35,519 bases of DNA from Gammaproteobacteria bacterium (GTDB taxonomy: Bacteria > Pseudomonadota > Gammaproteobacteria > Legionellales > Legionellaceae): assembly GCA_026399205.1 (NCBI GenBank), contig JAPLRL010000047.1, forward strand, positions 1 to 35,519. The letters are read 5' to 3'. Numbering within the stretch: the first letter of the stretch is position 1; each line of letters opens with the position of its first letter. Below the pieces are notes generated by a model that was given only the letters and a program-made list of their open reading frames with translations, was not told the DNA's origin and did not search any database. Made by a program: the position numbers and the translations under genes. This document shows positions 15,773 through 24,100 of the stretch, piece by piece.

Positions 15773-16972
15773 CTAAGTATTATATTGTAAAGCGTTACCC
15801 ACATGGTCTACCGCCATGCAAAAAGAGCTGCTGGGACAAGACACAGAATTGAAGATACCACCAGGATTGATGTTACTAGGAGAGCTCCAAGTAGCGCCCA
15901 TATAGCTTAATGCATTCCCCGCATTGTCTACAGCCATACAGAATAAATCGCTGGGGCAAGACACTGCGTTTAGTGCAGCGCCAGGATCGATGTTACTGGG
16001 AGCGGTCCAAGTGGCGCCATCGTAGCTCAAGGCATTACCCGCATTATCTACTGCCATGCAGAATGAACTGCTCGAACAAGAGATAGAGGTAAATTCAGCG
16101 CCAGAATCGATGCTAGTTGGGGTGCTCCAAACAGACCCATTATAACTGATGGCATTACCAACAAAATCCACCACCATACAGAATAATGGACTGGGGCAAG
16201 AAATAGACGTTGGATGGCCGGTGCTATCAATGAGACTTGCAGTCCAGATAGAGCCATTAAAATGCCAAGCATAACCGAGTACATTATCTATGGCCGTACA
16301 AAAAGAATTGGTTGGGCATGAGATGGCCTCTAAGTTTAGACTAATGCCAATGATGGCTGTGATGTTAACTGGCGCACTCCAGACACTGCCGTTATAGCTT
16401 AACGCATTCCCTTGGTTGTCTACCGCCATACAAAAAGAGCTGTTTGGACAAGACACCGACCTTAATATATTGGCCCCATCGATATTCGTTAGCCCGCTCC
16501 AAGATGTCCCATCATAGCTTAACGCATTTCCCGCATTGTCTACCGCCATACAAAATGAGCTGCTTGGGCAAGACACAGACGTGAGGGAGTTCTCAGCATC
16601 AACGGAACTGGGGGCGCTCCAAGGACTTGCGGTAGTATTGCTGAGCGCGATTGAAGCAGATGATGTATCACTGACTGAAAACAAACAATACCCATTCCCG
16701 ATAGGCAGGCAGCCAGTGCTGGGTGTATACCCTGGGGTGATTGGTCTGATCCCGGCGGCGGAATAAACATGATTGGGCACGAGGGTGCGAATACTTAAAT
16801 TTTGTGCCAAAACAGTGTGGGTTTGGCACGTTGCAGGTGCGGTTGCATCTAAACACAGGACGATATCGATTTGTCCCGCAGTGCCGGAAGACAGGACTTC
16901 GAAAAATTGTCCGGTGCCCGCTACTGCGGTTTGGCTTAGCAAAAGTAACGCCACCCCAAGTTTAGTTAACAT
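15773..16972 (-). CDS. Secreted seven-blade beta-propeller-like protein, 399 aa
   Basis: The start is set at 16972, where MLTKLGVALLLLSQTAVA is a good signal peptide. A longer frame from 17020 would overlap the barrel gene. After the shared N-terminal domain (GTGQFFEV...[11 protein letters not shown], residues 19-105) come exactly seven repeats of about 40 residues: (S)[23 protein letters not shown] then W..P..ID. The array starts with a lone SPWSAPSSVD strand and ends at NALQY, which is what a propeller closed by an N-terminal strand looks like. Each repeat has two Cys in SC...FC. It lies 4 bases after the barrel gene and 9 bases before the 999-aa paralogue. Similar SCP/FC repeats are known in secreted proteins of other bacteria, function unknown to me. 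Confidence 0.8.
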   Translation of the reverse strand: MLTKLGVALLLLSQTAVAGTGQFFEVLSSGTAGQIDIVLCLDATAPATCQTHTVLAQNLSIRTLVPNHVYSAAGIRPITPGYTPSTGCLPIGNGYCLFSVSDTSSASIALSNTTASPWSAPSSVDAENSLTSVSCPSSSFCMAVDNAGNALSYDGTSWSGLTNIDGANILRSVSCPNSSFCMAVDNQGNALSYNGSVWSAPVNITAIIGISLNLEAISCPTNSFCTAIDNVLGYAWHFNGSIWTASLIDSTGHPTSISCPSPLFCMVVDFVGNAISYNGSVWSTPTSIDSGAEFTSISCSSSSFCMAVDNAGNALSYDGATWTAPSNIDPGAALNAVSCPSDLFCMAVDNAGNALSYMGATWSSPSNINPGGIFNSVSCPSSSFCMAVDHVGNALQYNT

Positions 16973-16976
16973 GTAC

Positions 16977-17747
16977 TTAAACCGTAATTGAACAAAGCAC
17001 AGCATTGGCATAACCATCACCAGTATTGAGCGTATTGACCACTTGATTGCTCAGCCTGTAAAAGTTACCTTGACCTAAATAATAGAAGCGGTAGCCACAT
17101 TCTAATGGCGCAGAACCAAAGACGTTATTGACTTTAACGCCAGCACCGGCGGTGACGCTGAAGGTTGTGGTGGTATGCCCTGCAAAGATCTTATCAGGGA
17201 TGGTGTTGCTGTCTAGTGGACTTTCTTGGAAGCCACCTGTGGTTATAAAGTTAGGGCCAATGCCCGCATCAACCGTTACCGCATATTTTGAAGATTGAGT
17301 TTGAATAGTTGATTTAGCGGCGGCATAAACGGGAAAATGTGAGACGTGGTAACCATAAGCTAGGTTAGTAAAGAGTTGTTCTTGCATCACCGTGCCGGCC
17401 ACACCCGTTTTAGCCATATAAAATGCGTTAATACCATAGGACATATTCATGGTCGTGTTCAGCAATGTTCTTTCTTGACCATCAAAGTAATACCCTAATC
17501 CAACCAAGGCATTGTTAGACTGATTGTTGGTCACTGTAAAAAAGCGATCGCCGATTAAGCCAAGAATATTAATATCCTGCGCATTACCACCTTGCACACT
17601 CCAATAATTGCCCAGCTGAACCACTTTGTGGCCCGGCAAAGGATTGTTGAAATGCATGGTTTTAAGTGTTGTTAAGTCGAAGGCTGAAGCTTGGGTTGAA
17701 ACAGCAAGTGCGGCTAGAGTAAGCGTTGAAATTGCTTTGATTTTCAT
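16977..17747 (-). CDS. Outer-membrane beta-barrel protein, 256 aa
   Basis: Residues 1-22 (MKIKAISTLTLAALAVSTQASA) are a Sec signal peptide. The mature part alternates polar and hydrophobic residues with many Gly, Asn, Thr and Tyr, as in an 8- to 10-stranded barrel: for example ALVGLGYYFDG, TTMNMSYGINAFYM and FSVTAGAGVKVNN. The last strand ends YANAVLCSITV, without a terminal Phe but with the alternating pattern BAM substrates have. It is the first gene of a three-gene minus-strand unit, so it may anchor or pass the two propeller proteins to the surface; that is inference from order only. Confidence 0.65.
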   Translation of the reverse strand: MKIKAISTLTLAALAVSTQASAFDLTTLKTMHFNNPLPGHKVVQLGNYWSVQGGNAQDINILGLIGDRFFTVTNNQSNNALVGLGYYFDGQERTLLNTTMNMSYGINAFYMAKTGVAGTVMQEQLFTNLAYGYHVSHFPVYAAAKSTIQTQSSKYAVTVDAGIGPNFITTGGFQESPLDSNTIPDKIFAGHTTTTFSVTAGAGVKVNNVFGSAPLECGYRFYYLGQGNFYRLSNQVVNTLNTGDGYANAVLCSITV

Positions 17748-17854
17748 GAGTTACCTTCATAAGATCCATTTATGATTGCTTGAGGGTAGCAAATTATTTT
17801 AGCGAGTTCAACACGCTACAGACACTCTTTTTTTAATTTAACCGGCTCAATACC

Positions 17855-17883
17855 TTCAGATTCTACCTATTTCACGTTATACT
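17855..17883 (+). promoter_or_regulatory. Candidate sigma-70 promoter for pilW and downstream genes
   Basis: TTCAGA (17855-17860) and TATACT (17878-17883) are separated by 17 bases, 30 bases before the GTG start. It would restart transcription of the pilW-der block after the inserted minus-strand operon. Confidence 0.4.
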
Positions 17884-17913
17884 GTTGGGCTTAAAATGGG
17901 GGGGAGCTTTATC

Positions 17914-18669
17914 GTGTCGCAAATAAGTAGGTTGATTATTGGCGTGATAGGCTTTTTTCTATTGGTGGCTTGTCAGCAAGGGCTGAGCGGTAAAGAAGAA
18001 GCGCAAGTGGCCGCGCGGCAGCGTGCAAAAACAGCGCAATACCAAACGCAGTTGGGGCTTGCTTACTTAAAACGCGGTGAACGACCGTTAGCGAAGCAAA
18101 AACTGTTGAAAGCCTTGCATTTGGCGCCGCAGTCCGCTGAGGTGAATGTAGCGATGGCATATTTTTTAGAAAAGACAGGCGACATGGCTCGCGCAAAGCG
18201 CTATTATCAATCCGCACTTCGTTTAGCACCCAAGAGTGGCGCACAGCGAAATAACTACGGTGCATTTTTGTGTCGTACGGGAGAGTACAAGCAGGGACTG
18301 CCATTATTGTTGCAAGCGGGGGAAGATGTACACTACCCTTATTCGGCCATGGCTTATGAAAATGCCGGATTATGTGCTGAGTTAGCACATCTTGAGTTGA
18401 AAAGCATGCTTTATTTTAAACGCGCTATTGCACAAGATCCCGCGAGACAGGTTGCCTTGTATGAGTTGGTAAAATTACAGCTTAAACATCATGACTCACG
18501 ACAAGCCCTGACCACGCTTCAAGATCATGCTGCTGCGGTTTTAAATAACCCGGCATTGCTCACAGTGGCGCTTAACGCTGCGAAAGCAGAGGAAAATAAC
18601 GAAGCGATAGCTGAATATACACAACATTTACATAATATCCATATTGGAGACAATCATGAACAGTCCTGA
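17914..18669 (+). CDS. pilW: Type IV pilus biogenesis/stability lipoprotein PilW (PilF), 251 aa
   Basis: A TPR lipoprotein that in related bacteria helps the PilQ secretin assemble in the outer membrane. The GTG at 17914 is chosen because GGGGGGAG lies 8 bases upstream; an ATG at 17896 lies before that site. The signal ends with the lipobox LVAC (Cys20). TPR motifs follow, for example YQTQLGLAYLKRGERPLAKQKLLKALHLAP and VNVAMAYFLEKTGDMARAKRYYQ, then AQRNNYGAFLCRTGEY, which is typical of this family. It overlaps rodZ by 14 bases. Confidence 0.88.
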   Translation: MSQISRLIIGVIGFFLLVACQQGLSGKEEAQVAARQRAKTAQYQTQLGLAYLKRGERPLAKQKLLKALHLAPQSAEVNVAMAYFLEKTGDMARAKRYYQSALRLAPKSGAQRNNYGAFLCRTGEYKQGLPLLLQAGEDVHYPYSAMAYENAGLCAELAHLELKSMLYFKRAIAQDPARQVALYELVKLQLKHHDSRQALTTLQDHAAAVLNNPALLTVALNAAKAEENNEAIAEYTQHLHNIHIGDNHEQS

Positions 18670-19234
18670 GTCTATGCACGAGCAGAATCCTCAACCCGAC
18701 TCTTACCCTGGCGCATTGCTTGCACGTGCACGTGAATCAAAAGGATTGAGCCAAGAATATATTGCGGGAAAATTACATTTAAGAAAACGGGTGATTGAGC
18801 TCTTAGAGCTTGATCAGTACGATGACATGCCGCAAGCGGTGTTTGTTCAAGGCTATATGCGGGCTTATGCTAAATTATTGGGATTGTCGCCGGTCTCTTA
18901 TTTGGAACAGTATAATTTGATAAGAGGGCCTGAAAAGAAAAGCGGGTGTCTCTTACGTCAAAAGGAAAAAGAGCCGCTTTATTTAATGTCAAAATTTAAG
19001 TGGTTGATTGTGGTTGCAGGGATTGTGGTGGTGCTGATTGGGTATGATTGGTGGGGGCATCATGAAAAAAGAGATGTGCGGCTATCAGCTCAAACAGCAA
19101 CTGAGAAAGTGAATCAAGTAGGGACCCAAGACGACCTGAAACACTCAGCGTCTTCTCTGATTGATCTTTCAACCATGGAGTCTAATTTATCGCTTAGAAG
19201 TGATTTACCCGCTTCGGGATCTCATGATGACTGA
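18656..19234 (+). CDS. rodZ: RodZ-like helix-turn-helix membrane protein with short periplasmic tail, 192 aa
   Basis: RodZ links MreB to the cell-wall elongation machinery. The cytoplasmic HTH_25-type domain is clear (about 17-90: GALLARARESKGLSQEYIAG, LRKRVIELLELDQYDDMP, VFVQGYMRAYAKLLGL). A basic stretch and one membrane segment (114-131) follow. Only about 60 residues remain outside, Ser/Thr/Asp-rich, against roughly 200 in E. coli, so the usual C-terminal beta domain (DUF4115) is missing. ATG 18656 has GGAG 10 bases before it, inside the end of pilW. hisS starts inside its last codons. Confidence 0.85.
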   Translation: MNSPESMHEQNPQPDSYPGALLARARESKGLSQEYIAGKLHLRKRVIELLELDQYDDMPQAVFVQGYMRAYAKLLGLSPVSYLEQYNLIRGPEKKSGCLLRQKEKEPLYLMSKFKWLIVVAGIVVVLIGYDWWGHHEKRDVRLSAQTATEKVNQVGTQDDLKHSASSLIDLSTMESNLSLRSDLPASGSHDD

Positions 19235-20507
19235 AAAGCTACAAGCGATTCGCGGCATGAATGATATTTTGCCGAGTGAGTCAGTGACGTGGCAGTTGCT
19301 CGAGAAGCAGTTTATTGCTTGTGTGTCGCAGTATGGTTATCAAGAGATTCGGCTTCCGGTGGTCGAATCAACGCAGCTGTTTAAACGCAGCATCGGGGAA
19401 GCGACCGATGTCGTTGAAAAAGAAATGTATACGTTTACTGATCTCAATGGTGAGTCGATAAGCCTCAGGCCAGAAGGGACAGCTGGCACGGTGCGCGCTT
19501 GCCTAGAACATGGATTACTGTATAACCAGCAACAGCGTCTTTGGTACATCGGCCCGATGTTTAGACACGAAAAACCACAAAAAGGTCGTTATCGTCAGTT
19601 TCATCAGTTAGGGGTTGAAGTCTTTGGTATGGCAGGGCCTTTTATTGAGTTGGAGTTACTGTCATTATGTATGCGGCTATGGAAACAACTTAACATCGAT
19701 GCGTATTTGCAGTTGGAAATTAATACTTTAGGTACACTAGAAGAACGCAGTGCATACCGAGAACGTTTGGTGGCTTATTTTCTTGAGCATCAATCGTTGC
19801 TAGATGAAGATAGTCAGCGTCGTTTGACGCGAAATCCCCTGCGTATTTTAGATAGTAAAAATCCGGCTATGCAAGCCATGCTTGAAGGGGCTCCGGCATT
19901 ATTGGAGATGTTAGGCGAAGAGAGTAAAACGCATTTTGCACAGCTTTGCCAAGGGCTAGATGCATTGGGTATTGCTTATAAAATTAACCCACGGCTGGTG
20001 CGCGGGCTTGATTATTACGGACACACGGCGTTTGAATGGGTCACTGATCAATTGGGAAGCCAAGCAACGGTTTGTGGCGGTGGGCGGTATGATACACTGG
20101 TCTCGCAGTTAGGCGGCCAAGCAAGTCCTGCCGTTGGATTTTCAATTGGTGTAGAACGTATTTTGCTCTTGTTACAAACGTTAAACCTGGGCCAACAAGG
20201 GCAAACTGCGCCAGATATTTTTATGATTGTTGAACCTACGCCGTTGGTCATGAATGAAGCCTTAAAATTGGCCGAAGATATTAGAACCCGTTATGGTTTT
20301 GCGGTGGTTGTGAATGTGACGGGTGGAAGTTTCAAAAACCAATTTAAAAAAGCAGATAAATCGGGGGCAACGGTTGCGCTGGTGATGGGGGGGACTGAAA
20401 TAGAAACCCATCTTGTCGGATTGAAATATTTACGCGAGGCATTGCCGCAGATAGCATATGCGCGAGCTGAGTTAATGGAACAACTGAGTTCTCTTGTGAA
20501 AAAGTGA
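19227..20507 (+). CDS. hisS: Histidyl-tRNA synthetase, 426 aa
   Basis: A class II synthetase charging tRNA-His. Motif 2 is seen in GPMFRHEKPQKGRYRQFHQ (about residue 107 on), with LRPEGTAG before it. The two histidine-binding blocks are GLDYYGHTAFEW (about 258) and GGGRYD, and motif 3 is GFSIGVERI. The C-terminal anticodon domain is complete. The ATG at 19227 (or 19224) overlaps the end of rodZ. In many relatives ispG lies between rodZ and hisS; here there is no room for it. Confidence 0.96.
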   Translation: MTEKLQAIRGMNDILPSESVTWQLLEKQFIACVSQYGYQEIRLPVVESTQLFKRSIGEATDVVEKEMYTFTDLNGESISLRPEGTAGTVRACLEHGLLYNQQQRLWYIGPMFRHEKPQKGRYRQFHQLGVEVFGMAGPFIELELLSLCMRLWKQLNIDAYLQLEINTLGTLEERSAYRERLVAYFLEHQSLLDEDSQRRLTRNPLRILDSKNPAMQAMLEGAPALLEMLGEESKTHFAQLCQGLDALGIAYKINPRLVRGLDYYGHTAFEWVTDQLGSQATVCGGGRYDTLVSQLGGQASPAVGFSIGVERILLLLQTLNLGQQGQTAPDIFMIVEPTPLVMNEALKLAEDIRTRYGFAVVVNVTGGSFKNQFKKADKSGATVALVMGGTEIETHLVGLKYLREALPQIAYARAELMEQLSSLVKK

Positions 20508-20520
20508 GGTAAGTGAGTAT

Positions 20521-21165
20521 ATGACGGTCTATTTAACAGAAGAAGAACAAGTCGAGGCAATCAAGTCGTTTTTTAAAAAAAATGCACGGCACTTGGCTGC
20601 CGGCATATTGGTCTTGTTAGCGATTTTTGGCGGATGGCGTTATTGGACATGGCATAATCTGCATATTCAAACAGAATCATCAGCATTGTATGAATCCCTC
20701 ATGAAAGCGGTTTCAGATGACGATCATGTCAAAATTCATGCTTATGCGGCGCGCCTTATTCAGTTGAATCGTCATGCCACATACGCGGATTTTGCGCGCC
20801 TGATGCTCGCAAAGTGCGATATGAATGAAGCCAAAGGTGAGCAAGCCAAAAAATTGTTATCGGTTGTTGCAGAAAAGGCGAGCTTGAAAGAATTAAGGCA
20901 AGTGGCAAGACTTCGTTTAGCACGCATCCTCTTGAATGAAAATAAGAGTAAGGAAGCATTATCGGTCTTAAATCAAGTCGATGATGGCAACTATCAATTA
21001 CTTGCGTTGGCGTTACGTGGAGATGCTTATATCGCACAGCACGATGATAAGCAGGCCAAAGCAGCCTATGAACAAGCAAAAGTATTGAGTAAGCGCCTGG
21101 GGATTGTGAATCCTTTATTAGATTTGAAATACGCAGCGCTTGAGAAAAAACAAGGGCAGGCATAG
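20521..21165 (+). CDS. yfgM: YfgM-family SecYEG-associated TPR protein, 214 aa
   Basis: An inner-membrane protein with a short cytoplasmic N-terminus (MTVYLTEEEQVEAIKSFFKK), one membrane segment (about 24-45: HLAAGILVLLAIFGGWRYW) and a periplasmic TPR-like domain, matching YfgM, which works with SecYEG and periplasmic chaperones. The order hisS-yfgM-bamB-der is the standard gammaproteobacterial one and supports the call. TPR-like helices are seen at YADFARLMLAKCDMNEAKGE and LLALALRGDAYIAQHDDKQA. Confidence 0.9.
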   Translation: MTVYLTEEEQVEAIKSFFKKNARHLAAGILVLLAIFGGWRYWTWHNLHIQTESSALYESLMKAVSDDDHVKIHAYAARLIQLNRHATYADFARLMLAKCDMNEAKGEQAKKLLSVVAEKASLKELRQVARLRLARILLNENKSKEALSVLNQVDDGNYQLLALALRGDAYIAQHDDKQAKAAYEQAKVLSKRLGIVNPLLDLKYAALEKKQGQA

Positions 21166-21181
21166 GATGAAGGGGATGGAA

Positions 21182-22486
21182 ATGAAATTCACCAAGTTTG
21201 TAGAGCGTCATTTCGAACGTACGTCACGACGTCATCCCGAGCGTAGCGAGGGATCTCCTGCTGCCTGGTGGAGGTCCCTCGCTGCGCTCGGGATGACGTT
21301 ACGGTTTTTCGGGATGACGTTACGGTTTTTCGGGATGACGCTATGTCTTTTCAGTTTAACAGCCTGCACACAACTCGATGATTATCTTTTAGGAAAAGAT
21401 AACACACCCGTTCCTGATGTGTTGCCTTCAGTTAAAAATCAAGTGACCTTTAAGCAGCTGTGGACGTTTCCTTTAGGTGGGAAAATAGCGAGCCCACATG
21501 ACCATTTAACACCGGTTGTGCACGGTAACGTTATTTATGTTGCGGTTTCTAGTGGACAGGTACAAGCCAGACAGTTAAAAACGGGCGAGTTACGCTGGAC
21601 ACAAAACATCACATCTGGTTTAGCCAGTGGCCCTGTTGTGGGTGAGGGTGTGGTCATATTTGGAACGCGTGCATCCAGTTTGGTGGCACTGAATCAACAC
21701 GATGGACACGTCATCTGGGAGAAGAAATTGTCGGGGGAGGCATTGGCAAAACCAGTGATTTCTTCAGGCCGCGTGTTTGTTAAAACCATAGATGGCACAG
21801 TGTTTGCGTTTAGTATAAAAGATGGAAAGCGAGTATGGCGGATGCAACATGGGGCGCCTGAGCTCATCTTAAAGGAAAGCTCTTCGCCGGTGATGGGGTC
21901 AAATCACTTGTTAGTGGTTGGGTTTCCCGATGGAAAACTGGTTGCACTTGACGCACAATCAGGGCAAATTCTTTGGGAGAAAAGCATTGTTTTCTCAACT
22001 GGGGCCAGTGATGTTGAGCGCTTAGTTGATATTGATGCTGATCCTATTTTTTATAAACGGATGATTTTGATTGGGACTTACCAAGGATTTGTAGGTGCGT
22101 TGTCATTAGAAACCGGTGAATTCAGTTGGCAGAAACCTTTTTCAGTTTATAAAGACATGGAATTGGGCGCAGGGCAGCTGTATGTATCAGATGACAGCGA
22201 TGTGGTGTGGTCTCTTGATCCTAACAATGGGCAAGTGTATTGGAAACAGGTTCAACTGAAAGTCAGGGGACTGACCAGTCCTGTTTGGACAAAAAATGGT
22301 ATTTTAGTTGGAGATAGAATGGGCTTACTTCATGTTCTTTCTACTCGTGATGGTGCGCTCATGGGGCGGACCACCTTGAAAGGTGCGGTAGTTGGTACGC
22401 CGGTTGTTGTTGGCAATCAAGTGATTGTTTTAACGCAAACGGGTGATTTGTTCGCTTTCCGTATGGTGTCTGGAGGGCGTGAGTGA
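21182..22486 (+). CDS. bamB: Outer-membrane assembly lipoprotein BamB with a repeat-derived signal region, 434 aa
   Basis: BamB is an eight-bladed PQQ-type propeller lipoprotein that supports the BAM complex. The mature part shows PQQ-like repeats such as [38 protein letters not shown] and GQILWEKS. The lipobox is SLTAC with Cys62 counted from ATG 21182, which has AGGGG 6 bases upstream. The 61-residue leader is about three times normal length, because a family A element ([19 protein letters not shown]) and a 7-residue tandem repeat (GMTLRFF twice, then GMTLCLF) lie in frame just before the Cys. The element supplies much of the hydrophobic core. Translation could instead start at an internal Met such as MTLRFF, but that has only a weak ribosome site. 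It overlaps der by 4 bases. Confidence 0.9.
   Translation: MKFTKFVERHFERTSRRHPERSEGSPAAWWRSLAALGMTLRFFGMTLRFFGMTLCLFSLTACTQLDDYLLGKDNTPVPDVLPSVKNQVTFKQLWTFPLGGKIASPHDHLTPVVHGNVIYVAVSSGQVQARQLKTGELRWTQNITSGLASGPVVGEGVVIFGTRASSLVALNQHDGHVIWEKKLSGEALAKPVISSGRVFVKTIDGTVFAFSIKDGKRVWRMQHGAPELILKESSSPVMGSNHLLVVGFPDGKLVALDAQSGQILWEKSIVFSTGASDVERLVDIDADPIFYKRMILIGTYQGFVGALSLETGEFSWQKPFSVYKDMELGAGQLYVSDDSDVVWSLDPNNGQVYWKQVQLKVRGLTSPVWTKNGILVGDRMGLLHVLSTRDGALMGRTTLKGAVVGTPVVVGNQVIVLTQTGDLFAFRMVSGGRE
21229..21299. repeat. Family A palindromic element inside the bamB leader (71 bp)
   Basis: The arms acgtcatcccgagcgtagcg and cgctgcgctcgggatgacgt with matching inner sequence surround a short centre CTGCTGCCTGG. 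The 26116-26186 copy differs at about two positions. It is read in the same frame as that copy, giving [19 protein letters not shown] in both proteins. Confidence 0.92.
21289..21351 (+). repeat. Three 21-bp tandem units at the right edge of the bamB element
   Basis: Units cgggatgacgttacggtttt(t) occur twice identically (21289-21309 and 21310-21330), then once changed (21331-21351). Each unit carries the terminal 11 bases of family A plus about 10 flanking bases and encodes seven residues. Confidence 0.9.
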
Positions 22487-23883
22487 ATATATTTTTACCC
22501 GTTGCTGTATTAGTCGGTCGGCCAAATGTTGGAAAATCCACCCTGTTTAATCGGTTGACGAAATCGAGACAAGCGTTGGTTGCTGATTTTCCCGGATTAA
22601 CGCGAGACAGACAATATTTGCAAGCCAGTTTTCAAAAAAAATCCTATTGGGTGGTCGATACAGGTGGGATTGGCGTTGAAGATGAGCTCATTGATGACTT
22701 GATGTCGAAACAATCACAACAGGCTTTACTTGAAGCCGATGCCATTTTTTTTATGGTTGATGCGCGTTCAGGGTTAATGCCCCTTGATCAAGAAATTGCA
22801 GCAAGGCTTAGGAAATTAAATAAACCGGTGTTTTTACTGGTCAATAAAGTAGATGGCCTAGATGAACAGCATATTTTGCAGGAGTTTCAATCTTTAGGTT
22901 GGCGTGCAATTTATCTTCTTTCAGCGTCGCATGGTCTTGGCATCGATCATCTGTTAACTGATTTTATGCAACAGTTTCAAAAAGAATCAGCACCTCCTGA
23001 ACTTATTGATGAAAAAGCCGGAATTCCAATTGCATTCATTGGACGCCCTAATGTGGGAAAATCCACTTTAATGAACCGATTGTTGGGTGAAGATCGCGTG
23101 GTGGTGTCTGATGTACCGGGGACCACACGAGATAGCATCATGGTGCCCTTTAAACGTGGCAATACCGATTATCAGTTGATCGATACTGCAGGGGTGCGCC
23201 GGCGAGGTCGAGTGAATGAAAAAATTGAAAAATTTTCTGTGATAAAAACCCTTCAAGCCATTGAGACCGCTCAAGTTTGTTTATTATTACTGGATGCGAC
23301 GGAAGGGGTGACTGAGCAAGATTTACATTTGATGGGACTGATTTTAGAATCTGGGAAAGCCTTTGTTATTGTGGTGAATAAGTGGGATGGCCTAGCAGAA
23401 GAGCAAAGATTAAAAATCAACAATGAGTTAGATAGAAGATTGCAGTTTGTTAAGTTTGCTAAAATTTGCTTTATTTCCGCATTGCGCGGAACAGGACTCG
23501 GGCCTTTGTTTGCTGATATTGATGAAGTGTATCAAGCAGCAACACAACGTATTTCAACCACGATATTGACACGCCTGCTCGCATCTATTATTCAGCAGCA
23601 TCCTCCACCGTTGGTTAGAGGGCGGCGTGCTAAACTGCGTTATGCGCATGTGGGCGGACATCACCCTCTGGTGATTGTGGTCCATGGAAACCAATTAGAT
23701 CAATTGCCAGAGAGTTATACTCGATATTTGATGAATCAGTTTAGAATAGAGCTGGATTTGGGCGGGCTACCTATTCATTTTGAATATAAAAATACAGTTA
23801 ATCCATATAAAGATAGAAAAAATAAGCTCACGCAGCGGCAGGTGAAGAGCAGGAAGCGAATGATGCGGTTTGTGAAAAAGTAA
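22483..23883 (+). CDS. der: Ribosome assembly GTPase Der (EngA), 466 aa
   Basis: Der has two consecutive G domains and a KH-like C-terminal domain and acts in 50S subunit assembly. G domain 1 has [18 protein letters not shown] and NKVD. G domain 2 has [12 protein letters not shown] (from about residue 186), [10 protein letters not shown] and NKWD. The KH-like end includes [17 protein letters not shown] and a basic tail. The GTG at 22483 overlaps the bamB stop and follows GGAGGG. A 64-bp perfect-type palindrome lies 35 bases after the stop and may end the operon. Confidence 0.97.
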   Translation: MNIFLPVAVLVGRPNVGKSTLFNRLTKSRQALVADFPGLTRDRQYLQASFQKKSYWVVDTGGIGVEDELIDDLMSKQSQQALLEADAIFFMVDARSGLMPLDQEIAARLRKLNKPVFLLVNKVDGLDEQHILQEFQSLGWRAIYLLSASHGLGIDHLLTDFMQQFQKESAPPELIDEKAGIPIAFIGRPNVGKSTLMNRLLGEDRVVVSDVPGTTRDSIMVPFKRGNTDYQLIDTAGVRRRGRVNEKIEKFSVIKTLQAIETAQVCLLLLDATEGVTEQDLHLMGLILESGKAFVIVVNKWDGLAEEQRLKINNELDRRLQFVKFAKICFISALRGTGLGPLFADIDEVYQAATQRISTTILTRLLASIIQQHPPPLVRGRRAKLRYAHVGGHHPLVIVVHGNQLDQLPESYTRYLMNQFRIELDLGGLPIHFEYKNTVNPYKDRKNKLTQRQVKSRKRMMRFVKK

Positions 23884-23918
23884 TGAAACGTGATTCTTAA
23901 CGTCTTGCTCGATACAAT

Positions 23919-23982
23919 CCGAGCCGCGACCGTTAGGGAGCGGAAATTTTAAAACTTCCGCTCCCTAACGGTCGCGGCTCGG
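23919..23982. repeat. Family C long palindrome, copy 2 (64 bp), possible terminator of the der operon
   Basis: Two 32-base arms without spacer, starting ccgagccgcgaccgttaggg, with a single mismatch near the centre. Extra outer pairing ctcgat/atcgag flanks it. It has no T-run after the stem, so it is not a classical terminator, but such a stem after der could protect or end the transcript. Arms are nearly identical to copy 1. Confidence 0.88.
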
Positions 23983-24100
23983 TAGATCGAGTGAAAAGAT
24001 GAGAATGGCGTTAATGAACATAATTAACAAGGAACTGGATGAAATGAATAATCTCGACTACGCTTTGAAGACACCATTTATCATACGGAAACCCTAAGAC

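Noticed and set aside
13900-17000. Many plus-strand ORFs opposite the secreted-protein genes
   Set aside because: They are shadows of repetitive coding sequence; the minus-strand frames have signal peptides and clear repeat domains.
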